A model generated the notes under the pieces. The model saw only the letters and a list, made by a program, of their open reading frames with translations. It did not search any database and had not been told where the DNA came from. From positions 1 to 5,456 of the forward strand of contig CAMWXM010000193.1 of NCBI GenBank assembly GCA_947178195.1: a stretch of 5,456 nt of DNA, written 5' to 3'. The DNA is from an uncultured Ruminococcus sp. Its GTDB lineage: Bacteria > Bacillota > Clostridia > Oscillospirales > Ruminococcaceae. Shown here piece by piece: positions 1 to 5,438 of the stretch (the stretch's first letter is position 1; every line of letters begins with the position of its first letter). Position numbers and translations under genes: made by a program.

Positions 1-1
1 G

Positions 2-274
2 CCGTGCCTTGGGTGCAGAGAGTTTTCGGTAACGAAACTGGAATTGGTGGACGAGTTTGACCTTACACAGGTCGGTGGGGAGCTAAAGGGTGACATTGAT
101 CTTGGATATATGCTTTACGGTATGCGGTTCAAGGACGGCGGCAAGCCTGTAAACGGCGACTGGGAGAATCCGAAATTTTCCGATGAGGCGGACGCAATGT
201 ACTACCGTCCGCATATGGTCGACGGTGTGATAGATGTGAAAGCCTACAGAGACAGGGGGGAGATAGTATGTTGA
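2..274 (+). CDS. cas5c: Cas5c (Cas5d) crRNA-processing endonuclease, C-terminal 90 residues (5' truncated by window edge)
   Basis: The reading frame is open from base 2, so the gene starts left of the window; the TTG at 44 is only an internal codon. The visible part opens with PCLGCREF, matching the conserved P-x-LGCREF segment of type I-C Cas5. It continues through DLGYMLYGMRF and ends with the YYRPHMVDGVIDV segment typical of the family C-terminus. In subtype I-C, Cas5 replaces Cas6: it cleaves pre-crRNA at the base of the repeat hairpin and then caps the 5' handle in Cascade. The catalytic Tyr/Lys/His residues known from Bacillus Cas5d lie in the missing upstream part, so activity cannot be judged. 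The family is usually about 210-240 residues, so more than half is absent. Its stop overlaps the cas8c start by 7 nt, suggesting translational coupling. Confidence 0.93.
   Translation, partial: PCLGCREFSVTKLELVDEFDLTQVGGELKGDIDLGYMLYGMRFKDGGKPVNGDWENPKFSDEADAMYYRPHMVDGVIDVKAYRDRGEIVC
254..262 (+). promoter_or_regulatory. Ribosome binding site of cas8c
   Basis: A purine run, AGGGGGGAG, lies inside the last codons of cas5c and ends 5 nt before the cas8c ATG at 268. It supports that start and coupling to cas5c translation. Confidence 0.7.
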
Positions 275-2064
275 TAAAGGCCTTGTGCGATTATGCGGAT
301 AAGCGTGAAAAAGGACGGAAGGACAAAGTTATTCCTGATGGCTGGTGTGAACAGGAGGTTCATTTTAAGATCAACCTGTCCCCGGACGGCAAAATCGTTA
401 GTATTGATGATGTTCGAGAAGAACGAAAAGGGATAAATGTTGTTTTACCCAAAAGAAACAGTAAGTCTGCTCCAAGTTCTGAAACTATTGAACATCGTGC
501 AAAATATATTTTTGGTTTGACATTAAAAAAAGACGGCAGTTTTGAATTAGCTGATAAATTTCATAAGAAGTTTAAAGAACATGAACTTGATTTTTTTAGT
601 GACCTTGATTCGGAGATATGTTGTGCATATAAGAATTTTATTCAACAATGGAATCCGAAAGATGAAATGAATAATTCAGAATTGCTGAAGCTTGGAAAAG
701 ATTATGAAAATGCTTATTTTCGGTTTGCATTGACAGGTGGAAGAGGTTTTCTTGAAGAAGATGAGCAGTTTATAGTGAAATACACTCAGTTTTTGGTTGA
801 AGAAAAAAGAAATTTAACCTCAGACGATACTGTTTTGGGAATTTGTGGAATACTTGGAGAAAAATTACCAATTGCCAAAAATCATGACAAAATAACAAAA
901 AATCCTCTTTCAGAAAAAAGGATTGTTTGCATGAAGGAGGATGTTTTCCAGTCTTATGGAAAGAAAGAATCATATAACAGTAATATCTCCGTGAAAGCAA
1001 TGGAAAAATACACAGCAACACTGAATGAGCTTCTTGCTGACCGTTGCCACAGTGTCAGCATTGATGATATGGTAATCGTCTTTTTTGCAATGAAAGCGGA
1101 TGATACGAAGGAATGCGAACTGATGTGGAGTTTTCTTTCGTATTTTCCGAGTCCCACGGAAACAGAGCAGTTTATGCAAGGTATGTTTGAGAAAGTGCAA
1201 GGCGGTGCTATGGGAGACACTGCATATGAATTTGACAGAGATATTGTTTTCTTCATTGCAGGATTGACAGCAGCCAACAGGTCACGTATTTGTCAAAAGT
1301 TTTTATACCGTAATACATTCGGTATTGTTATTGACAACATAACACAGCACCAAAAGGATTTGCAGATCAGTTCTGAAAAAGACAAACAGATTTATTTCTC
1401 GCAGATCAAAAAGGAGCTTATTTCTCCGAAATCAACTTCAAAATCAGCGATGGAAAAAGTACCGCCGCCGCTTATGACAAGTATCCTGATGTCGGCGCTG
1501 AACGGTACGGATTATCCCAATGCGCTTCTTGAAACCGTGGTGAGACGGGTCAAGACCGACAGAGACGATAAGAAAAATCATTTTTTCAATCCTAATGATA
1601 CACGTGCAGGCATTATCAAGGCATGTATAAACCGAAAACTGCGCAAAGCAGGAAAAAAGGAGGAAATAACTATGGCACTCAATCAGGAAAACAAAAATTC
1701 CGCATATCTTTGCGGCAGACTTTTTGCCGTGCTCGAAAAGATACAGAAGGATTCTGTTGAAAAATCAGGCGGAAAGATCGACAGGACAATTAAAGACGCT
1801 TATTTTGCATCCGCATGTGCAAGACCGTCAGCTATTATGACGAAGCTTTTGCAGCTTTCTCAGCATCATCTTCACAAATTGCGCAATCTTGGTGAGGAAG
1901 GGAAAAGGGCTGCAAATTATCATGATAAAATGGTTTGCGACATTGTAAACGATATTGCGGACAAGTTTCCGCAGACACTTGACCTGGATTCACAGGGAAA
2001 GTTTATTGTAGGCTATTATCAGCAAAACAAGGCGCTTTACACGTCTAATAAACAAAATGACTGA
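268..2064 (+). CDS. cas8c: Cas8c (Csd1), large subunit of type I-C Cascade
   Basis: The 598-residue product is a normal length for Csd1/Cas8c. The N-terminus (MLIKALCDYADK) is followed by a glycine-containing CGILGEKLPIAKNH segment around residues 193-206. In most Csd1 proteins this region reads like CLVTGE-x-PIARLH. Next come SYGKKESYN (residues 229-237) and a block resembling FY-x-LGL...F-W-x-x-TFG, here FFIAGLTAANRS then RNTFGIVIDNI. The helical C-terminal part contains GRLFAVLEKIQKD, QHHLHKLRN and GKFIVGYYQQ. By family knowledge, Cas8c recognises the PAM through its N-terminal region and helps open the target and recruit Cas3. The start is ATG with a good ribosome binding site, overlapping cas5c by 7 nt. 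Bases 481-960 are about 31% GC by hand count, against 45-53% in sampled lines nearby. The C-terminal 130 residues also appear to be made separately as Cas11c. Confidence 0.96.
   Translation: MLIKALCDYADKREKGRKDKVIPDGWCEQEVHFKINLSPDGKIVSIDDVREERKGINVVLPKRNSKSAPSSETIEHRAKYIFGLTLKKDGSFELADKFHKKFKEHELDFFSDLDSEICCAYKNFIQQWNPKDEMNNSELLKLGKDYENAYFRFALTGGRGFLEEDEQFIVKYTQFLVEEKRNLTSDDTVLGICGILGEKLPIAKNHDKITKNPLSEKRIVCMKEDVFQSYGKKESYNSNISVKAMEKYTATLNELLADRCHSVSIDDMVIVFFAMKADDTKECELMWSFLSYFPSPTETEQFMQGMFEKVQGGAMGDTAYEFDRDIVFFIAGLTAANRSRICQKFLYRNTFGIVIDNITQHQKDLQISSEKDKQIYFSQIKKELISPKSTSKSAMEKVPPPLMTSILMSALNGTDYPNALLETVVRRVKTDRDDKKNHFFNPNDTRAGIIKACINRKLRKAGKKEEITMALNQENKNSAYLCGRLFAVLEKIQKDSVEKSGGKIDRTIKDAYFASACARPSAIMTKLLQLSQHHLHKLRNLGEEGKRAANYHDKMVCDIVNDIADKFPQTLDLDSQGKFIVGYYQQNKALYTSNKQND
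1657..1663 (+). promoter_or_regulatory. Internal Shine-Dalgarno for cas11c inside cas8c
   Basis: AAGGAGG is a perfect anti-16S match and lies 8 nt before an in-frame ATG at 1672. Its strength and spacing equal or exceed those of the ordinary gene starts in this operon, which is why an internal initiation site is called. Confidence 0.8.
1672..2064 (+). CDS. cas11c: Cas11c small subunit, translated from an internal start in cas8c
   Basis: An in-frame ATG at cas8c codon 469 follows a perfect AAGGAGG with an 8-nt spacer and would give a 130-residue protein identical to the Cas8c C-terminus. Its sequence (MALNQENKNSAYLCGRLFAVLEK..., QHHLHKLRNLGEE, GKFIVGYYQQNKA) looks mostly helical, as expected for a Cascade small subunit. 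Published work on type I-C, notably the Desulfovibrio vulgaris complex, showed that Cascade needs a Cas11 made by internal translation of cas8c from about this place and of about this size. In Cascade, Cas11 subunits line the belly beside the Cas7 backbone and stabilise the displaced strand. The start signal is seen directly in the sequence; production of the protein is inferred from signal and family. Confidence 0.82.
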   Translation: MALNQENKNSAYLCGRLFAVLEKIQKDSVEKSGGKIDRTIKDAYFASACARPSAIMTKLLQLSQHHLHKLRNLGEEGKRAANYHDKMVCDIVNDIADKFPQTLDLDSQGKFIVGYYQQNKALYTSNKQND

Positions 2065-2069
2065 AAGGA
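2064..2069 (+). promoter_or_regulatory. Ribosome binding site deciding the cas7c start
   Basis: AAAGGA lies 8 nt before ATG 2078. The alternative ATG at 2057 overlaps the cas8c stop and would add seven residues (MTERKII) that do not look like the family N-terminus, so 2078 is preferred. Confidence 0.65.
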
Positions 2070-2077
2070 AGATTATT

Positions 2078-2932
2078 ATGGAAAATGCAATTAAAAACAG
2101 GTATGAATTTGTGATGTTCTTTGATGTGGAGAACGGAAATCCCAACGGCGATCCCGATGCGGGGAATATGCCCAGGACCGACCCCGAAACGTCAACCGGC
2201 ATTGTGACGGACGTTTGTCTGAAAAGAAAGATCAGAAACTTTGTCGAGCTTGTTAAAGAGGGGGAACCGGGTTTTAATATTTTGATTAAGGCAGACCGTT
2301 CTTTGAACTCTAAGTTTACAGAAGCTTACAAGGAACAGGGACTTGCGGTCAATAAGGAAGGAAAGAATCCCGATGATGTAAAAAAGGCACAGGCATATAT
2401 ATGTAAAAATTACTACGATGTCCGTACATTTGGCGCAGTTATGAGTACAGGCAAAAACTTTTGCGGTATTGTAAGAGGTCCGGTACAGATTAACTTTGCA
2501 AAAAGTATTGACCAGATTTTTGCACAGGAAATTACGATCACACGTCAGGCGCATACCACAGAGGACGGACAAAAAACCATGGGCAAGAAAAGCTTTGTGC
2601 CCTATGGGCTGTACCGCTGCGAGGGTTATGTTTCTGCTATGCTTGCACAAAAGGTTACAGGGTTCAGTGAAGATGATCTGGAGCTGTTATGGCAGGCGAT
2701 CATCAATATGTTTGAAAACGACAGAAGTGCGGCAAGGGGCAAGATGTGTTTGAGAAAGCTTTATGTGTTCAAGCATGACTCTGCACTCGGCAATGCACCT
2801 GCACATATTCTTTTTGACAAGATTTCGGCTGTAAAGAATGCAGATGTTGTCGTGCCACGTAAGTTTGAGGACTACACCATTACGGTGGACAATACTATGC
2901 CGCAGGGTGTGACGCTGATAGAGAAAAGGTAA
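2078..2932 (+). CDS. cas7c: Cas7c (Csd2), backbone subunit of type I-C Cascade
   Basis: This 284-residue RAMP protein forms the Cascade backbone by polymerising along the crRNA spacer. The N-terminus carries the Csd2 hallmark in two adjoining pieces: NRYEFVMFFDVENGNPNGDP (residues 7-26), then DAGNMPRTDPET and TDVCLKRKIRNFV. Later segments are also typical: VRTFGAVMSTG near residue 118, the QITITRQAHTT-like stretch near residues 155-162 (here EITITRQAHTTEDG), and RGKMCLRKLYVFKHDSALG followed by NAPAHILFDKI near the C-terminus. Length and end are normal for the family. It starts 13 nt after the cas8c stop, so Cascade subunits are likely made together. The 38 bp between it and cas4 holds the cas4 ribosome binding site and no terminator. 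Confidence 0.97.
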   Translation: MENAIKNRYEFVMFFDVENGNPNGDPDAGNMPRTDPETSTGIVTDVCLKRKIRNFVELVKEGEPGFNILIKADRSLNSKFTEAYKEQGLAVNKEGKNPDDVKKAQAYICKNYYDVRTFGAVMSTGKNFCGIVRGPVQINFAKSIDQIFAQEITITRQAHTTEDGQKTMGKKSFVPYGLYRCEGYVSAMLAQKVTGFSEDDLELLWQAIINMFENDRSAARGKMCLRKLYVFKHDSALGNAPAHILFDKISAVKNADVVVPRKFEDYTITVDNTMPQGVTLIEKR

Positions 2933-2956
2933 TTTCTTCGTTTATTGACACGGAAA

Positions 2957-2965
2957 GAGGGTGAT
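2957..2965 (+). promoter_or_regulatory. Ribosome binding site deciding the cas4 TTG start
   Basis: GAGGGTGAT closely matches the extended GGAGGTGAT complement of the 16S rRNA tail and ends 5 nt before TTG 2971. The next in-frame candidate, ATG 2983, has no comparable site at the right distance. Confidence 0.65.
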
Positions 2966-2970
2966 AAAGT

Positions 2971-3630
2971 TTGAATATTCGCATGATCCAGCATTATATG
3001 TATTGTCCGAGGCGCTATGCACTGCTTGAGATCAATCGGGACTGGGCGGAAAATGCATTTGTTGTAAATGCCGATCTTATGCATGAGCATGTACATGACG
3101 GAAGTCATCATTTTTCCGACAGTAAAAAAGTGGTGCGCAGTGCGGTGGATGTGTATAACGATCTGCCGGAGTATGATCTGTTCGGAATTGCGGACTGTGT
3201 GGAGTTTGTCAAAGACAAAAACGGTGTTGCGATAAACGGTCTTTCGGGTACATATAAGGTGCAGATTGTAGAATACAAGCCGAAAGCGCCTAAGGGTGCG
3301 GCATTCCTTGAAACGGATGCTATTCAGGTGTTTGCACAGAAAGTATGTGCGGATTTTGTCTGGAAATGCAGCAGTGAAGCTTTTTTATATTATGCCGACA
3401 TACGAAAGCGTGTTGCATTGCCGTTTAATGATGAATATGAAACCTATGACGCCATGCTGAAAAAATACATTGGCGAAATGCATGACATTATGGAAAATCA
3501 CACCATTCCGTCACGAAAAAAGGGACAGAAATGTTCAGGCTGTTCGATAGCAGATCTGTGTTTTCCAAAGGAAAACAAGTATATTGTCAGAGACATAGTT
3601 ATGTCAATGAAGGAGGCGGAGATGTCTTGA
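2971..3630 (+). CDS. cas4: Cas4, RecB-like Fe-S exonuclease for prespacer processing
   Basis: The 219-residue product has the full Cas4 pattern. Four cysteines for a 4Fe-4S cluster are present: C12 in YMYCPRRYAL, and C188, C191 and C197 in KCSGCSIADLCFPK. The RecB-type nuclease residues are also present: H38 in MHEHVH, D75 in FGIADCVEF, and E101-x-K103 in QIVEYKPKAP. In I-C systems, Cas4 associates with Cas1 and cuts prespacer ends at the PAM, so that new spacers are functional and correctly oriented. The N-terminus is somewhat shorter than in many I-C Cas4 proteins, which carry several more residues before the IQHF-x-FC segment; no upstream in-frame start with a ribosome binding site suggests extension. 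The gene uses a TTG start and overlaps cas1 by 4 nt, consistent with the two proteins acting as a complex. Confidence 0.95.
   Translation: MNIRMIQHYMYCPRRYALLEINRDWAENAFVVNADLMHEHVHDGSHHFSDSKKVVRSAVDVYNDLPEYDLFGIADCVEFVKDKNGVAINGLSGTYKVQIVEYKPKAPKGAAFLETDAIQVFAQKVCADFVWKCSSEAFLYYADIRKRVALPFNDEYETYDAMLKKYIGEMHDIMENHTIPSRKKGQKCSGCSIADLCFPKENKYIVRDIVMSMKEAEMS
3610..3616 (+). promoter_or_regulatory. Ribosome binding site of cas1
   Basis: AAGGAGG within the last codons of cas4 lies 10 nt before the cas1 TTG at 3627. It also lies 5 nt before an ATG at 3622 that is the penultimate codon of cas4. No other start in the cas1 frame lies near the family N-terminus. Confidence 0.7.
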
Positions 3631-4649
3631 AAAAACTGCTTAATTCACTGTATATTCTCGATGAAACAGCGTGGCTTACACTGGACGGCGAGAATATCGT
3701 GTGCAAATGTGAGGAACGTGAAAAATTCCGTATGCCGTTTTCCAATATTGAGGACATTTACTGCTTCAGTTTTCTCGGCTGCTCTCCGGCGCTGATGGGG
3801 AAATGTATGGAATACGGAATCAATATCAGTTTCTTTAATCCAAACGGAAAATTTCTGGCAAGGGTGCAGGGAAAGACAAAAGGCAATATTTTTCTCAGAA
3901 AAGCGCAGTTTGAGAAATTTGCAGAACCGCCTATACTTCTGGCACAGAATACCGTTGCGGCAAAGCTTTCTAATACAAGATATCTCATTAAACGCTCTAT
4001 GCGTGATAATCCGCAGCTTGACGATGACGGGGCACTCAGTCAATGTGTCAGTTATCTTGAAGAGGGTATTGAACAGGTGTACCAGCTTAATGACAAGGAG
4101 GTCATCATGGGAGTGGAGGGCGTTTGTGCAAAGTCTTATTTTCACATTTTTGACAGATTGATCCTGCAGCAAAAAGATGATTTCCGAATGTACGCACGCA
4201 CCAAAAGGCCACCTCTTGACCCTGTGAATGCTGTGCTTTCGTTCCTGTATACGATCATGACAAGTATGTATACCTCGGCGCTGGAAAGCGTCGGACTGGA
4301 CAGCTGTTATGGCTTTTACCATGCACTGCGCTCAGGAAGAAGCAGTTTGTCATGTGATATGGCTGAGGAAACAAGATGTATAATTGAGCGTCTTGTACTG
4401 ACAATGATTAATCTTAAAAAGCTGAGTATCAGCGATTTTGAAACGCAGGAAAGCGGTGCTGTTTACCTGAACGATGATGGCAGAAAAAAGGTACTTACAG
4501 CATGGCAGGAAAAAAAGCGTACTACTATCATTCATCCGTATCTGAATGAAAAAATTCCGCTGGGACTTCTTCCGTTTGTGCAAAGCGCATTGCTGGCCAG
4601 ATATGTGCGCGGCGAAATAGAAGAATATCCATGTTATTTATTGAAGTAG
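3627..4649 (+). CDS. cas1: Cas1 integrase, type I-C
   Basis: The 340-residue product has the normal length for I-C Cas1 and begins MKKLLNSLYI from TTG 3627, followed by the typical LTLDGENIV and a SPALMGKC segment near residue 53. The metal-binding active site is intact: E164 in MGVEGVCAKSYF, H232 in GFYHALRSGRSSL, and D244/E247 in CDMAEETR. The HPYL segment near residue 303 is also typical. Cas1 dimers with Cas2 carry prespacers to the leader-repeat junction and catalyse integration. The open frame extends upstream to 3531, but that part overlaps cas4 and does not resemble Cas1, so the TTG overlapping the cas4 stop (TTGA) is chosen. An internal AAGGAGGT followed by an in-frame ATG (codon 161) lies just before the catalytic domain. 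Confidence 0.97.
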   Translation: MKKLLNSLYILDETAWLTLDGENIVCKCEEREKFRMPFSNIEDIYCFSFLGCSPALMGKCMEYGINISFFNPNGKFLARVQGKTKGNIFLRKAQFEKFAEPPILLAQNTVAAKLSNTRYLIKRSMRDNPQLDDDGALSQCVSYLEEGIEQVYQLNDKEVIMGVEGVCAKSYFHIFDRLILQQKDDFRMYARTKRPPLDPVNAVLSFLYTIMTSMYTSALESVGLDSCYGFYHALRSGRSSLSCDMAEETRCIIERLVLTMINLKKLSISDFETQESGAVYLNDDGRKKVLTAWQEKKRTTIIHPYLNEKIPLGLLPFVQSALLARYVRGEIEEYPCYLLK

Positions 4650-4654
4650 GTGAT
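4648..4654 (+). promoter_or_regulatory. Ribosome binding site of cas2
   Basis: AGGTGAT begins in the cas1 stop codon and precedes tandem ATG codons at 4658 and 4661. Measured from AGG, the spacers are 7 and 10 nt. The first ATG is preferred because I-C Cas2 often begins with one extra residue before the VLVxYDV strand. Confidence 0.55.
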
Positions 4655-4657
4655 AGT

Positions 4658-4948
4658 ATGATGGTACTTGTAAGCTATGATGTGTCTACGGCAGACAGTG
4701 CAGGACGGAAACGTCTTCGCAAAGTGGCAAAGGCATGCCAGAATTACGGTCAGCGTGTGCAAAATTCTGTTTTTGAGATAAACGTGGATTATGGTACTTT
4801 TTTAAAGGTCAAAGATGGCATTCTGAAACTGATTGATGAGAAATCAGACAGCTTGCGGTTTTATTATCTCGGAGATAACTGGAAGAGACGCGTCGAGCAT
4901 TATGGTGCAAAAGAAACTTATGACTCGGAGGGGGTGATTATAATTTAA
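4658..4948 (+). CDS. cas2: Cas2, structural partner of Cas1 in spacer integration
   Basis: This is a 96-residue ferredoxin-fold protein, the usual size. It begins MMVLVSYDVST with the conserved D8 at the end of the first strand. It continues GRKRLRKVAKACQNYGQRVQ, SVFEINVD, DSLRFYYLG and NWKRRVEHYGAK, all hallmarks of I-C Cas2. Cas2 forms the central dimer of the Cas1-Cas2 integration complex; D8 is the family's metal-binding position, although nuclease activity is not needed for adaptation in studied systems. It starts 8 nt after cas1 stops. An ATG at 4631 would extend the protein by nine residues into cas1 but lacks a ribosome binding site and family similarity. The last codons contain a perfect TATAAT hexamer and a GGAGGGGGTGAT stretch, the latter with no downstream ORF. 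Confidence 0.96.
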   Translation: MMVLVSYDVSTADSAGRKRLRKVAKACQNYGQRVQNSVFEINVDYGTFLKVKDGILKLIDEKSDSLRFYYLGDNWKRRVEHYGAKETYDSEGVIII

Positions 4949-4955
4949 GCGTTTA

Positions 4956-5012
4956 TTTCATTTGCGAACCTTCAATAATTTGAAAGCTGCCGTTGGTTCG
5001 CAGAAAATGAAA
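4956..5012 (+). repeat. Compound inverted repeat (hairpin) just after cas2
   Basis: The left arm at 4956-4970 (TTTCATTTGCGAACC) pairs with GGTTCGCA (4995-5002) and AATGAAA (5006-5012), giving 8 + 7 perfect pairs around a 3-nt bulge. The apical part contains a further perfect inverted repeat, TTCAA-TAAT-TTGAA (4971-4984), stacked directly on the outer stem. It begins 7 nt after the cas2 stop. No T-run follows, so it is not a standard intrinsic terminator. It could protect the 3' end of the cas mRNA, act as a weak terminator, or serve as a protein-binding element. Confidence 0.6.
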
Positions 5013-5030
5013 CTGTGTTTATGAACAAAT

Positions 5031-5039
5031 TGTGGATAA
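5031..5039 (-). promoter_or_regulatory. DnaA-box-like 9-mer in the leader
   Basis: TGTGGATAA on the + strand is the exact reverse complement of the consensus DnaA box TTATCCACA. It overlaps the -35 of the candidate array promoter. The match is seen directly; binding by DnaA is an inference from one site. Confidence 0.4.
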
Positions 5040-5062
5040 AATCTATTTGTTTGTGATATATT
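5033..5062 (+). promoter_or_regulatory. Candidate array promoter
   Basis: The -35 TGGATA (5033-5038, 4 of 6 consensus) is separated by 18 nt from the -10 TATATT (5057-5062, 5 of 6). The -10 is preceded by TG one base upstream (5054-5055), forming an extended -10. Transcription would start near 5069, about 40 nt before the first repeat. A second, weaker candidate is TTGTGG (5073-5078) with TACTAT (5096-5101) at 17-nt spacing. Confidence 0.45.
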
Positions 5063-5079
5063 TGTCCGTCTATTGTGGT

Positions 5080-5116
5080 GGTGTGACCTTATTACTACTA
5101 TATATGGGGTCACGCC
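5080..5116 (+). repeat. Inverted repeat across the leader-repeat junction
   Basis: GGTGTGACC (5080-5088) can pair with GGTCACGCC (5108-5116) over nine positions, one of them a G-U wobble. The second arm is the last leader base plus the first eight bases of repeat 1, so this fold would compete with the hairpin of the first repeat. Pairing is seen; function is inference. Confidence 0.4.
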
Positions 5117-5372
5117 TCTCGTGGGCGTGTGAGTTGAAATAACCTGTGACGATAACTATTTCCTCCCGGAAGATTGTCACGCCTCTCGTGGGCGTGTGAG
5201 TTGAAATTACGCTGTGAATGTGTGCTTGTCGCCGTCATAAATGTCACGCCTCTCGTGGGCGTGTGAGTTGAAATCCATAAAAATCAATGGAATTGCAATA
5301 AGCAAATGTCACGCCTCTCGTGGGCGTGTGAGTTGAAATTATTTATAAAAAATTTTTGCGTTTTGGCTTGAC

Positions 5373-5404
5373 GTCACGCCTCTCGTGGGAGTGTTATTTG
5401 AAAT
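5373..5404 (+). repeat. Fifth CRISPR repeat, with three substitutions
   Basis: Relative to repeats 1-4 it has C18A, G23T and G25T. C18A breaks the G6-C18 pair in the stem; the other two fall in the predicted 5' handle. A crRNA carrying the changed handle (TTATTTGAAAT) might be processed or loaded less well. Leader-distal decay is common in arrays, but the position near the window edge leaves sequence error possible. Confidence 0.85.
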
Positions 5405-5438
5405 TTATAAGTCTAAGGGCGCTTCTCGTTCCTATAAA

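Larger units (their letters stand above)
4949..5108 (+). other. CRISPR leader
   Basis: The 160-bp AT-rich noncoding stretch between the cas2 stop and the first repeat is the expected place for the leader, which holds the array promoter and the signals that direct Cas1-Cas2 to the first repeat. It contains a compound inverted repeat (4956-5012), a DnaA-box-like 9-mer (5031-5039), a candidate promoter (5033-5062), and an element resembling part of the repeat (5075-5088). The identical repeats lie next to this side and the altered ones lie far from it, which agrees with the leader being here. No protein-coding ORF is supported in it. Confidence 0.85.

Noticed and set aside
931..958. Shine-Dalgarno-like AAGGAGG at 934-940 inside cas8c
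   Set aside because: The following ATG codons are either immediately adjacent or about 15 nt away and out of frame with cas8c, so no product is supported.
2192..2650. Antisense open frame (152 codons) opposite cas7c
   Set aside because: Shadow of cas7c codon usage; its product is cysteine-rich and low in recognisable motifs, and no start signal was seen.
3531..3626. Upstream extension of cas1
   Set aside because: The 32 extra residues overlap the cas4 C-terminus in another frame and do not resemble Cas1; family proteins begin at KKLLN.
3645..4322. Long antisense open frame (225 codons) opposite cas1
   Set aside because: It lies wholly within cas1, which has full family support and intact active-site residues. 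Its translation resembles no known protein and it lacks a ribosome binding site context.
4631..4657. Earlier cas2 start at ATG 4631
   Set aside because: It would add nine residues overlapping cas1, without a ribosome binding site; the tandem ATG at 4658 has one and fits the family N-terminus.
5141..5438. Self-targeting spacers
   Set aside because: No spacer was recognised elsewhere in the window on either strand by eye; targets outside the window cannot be tested without a search.
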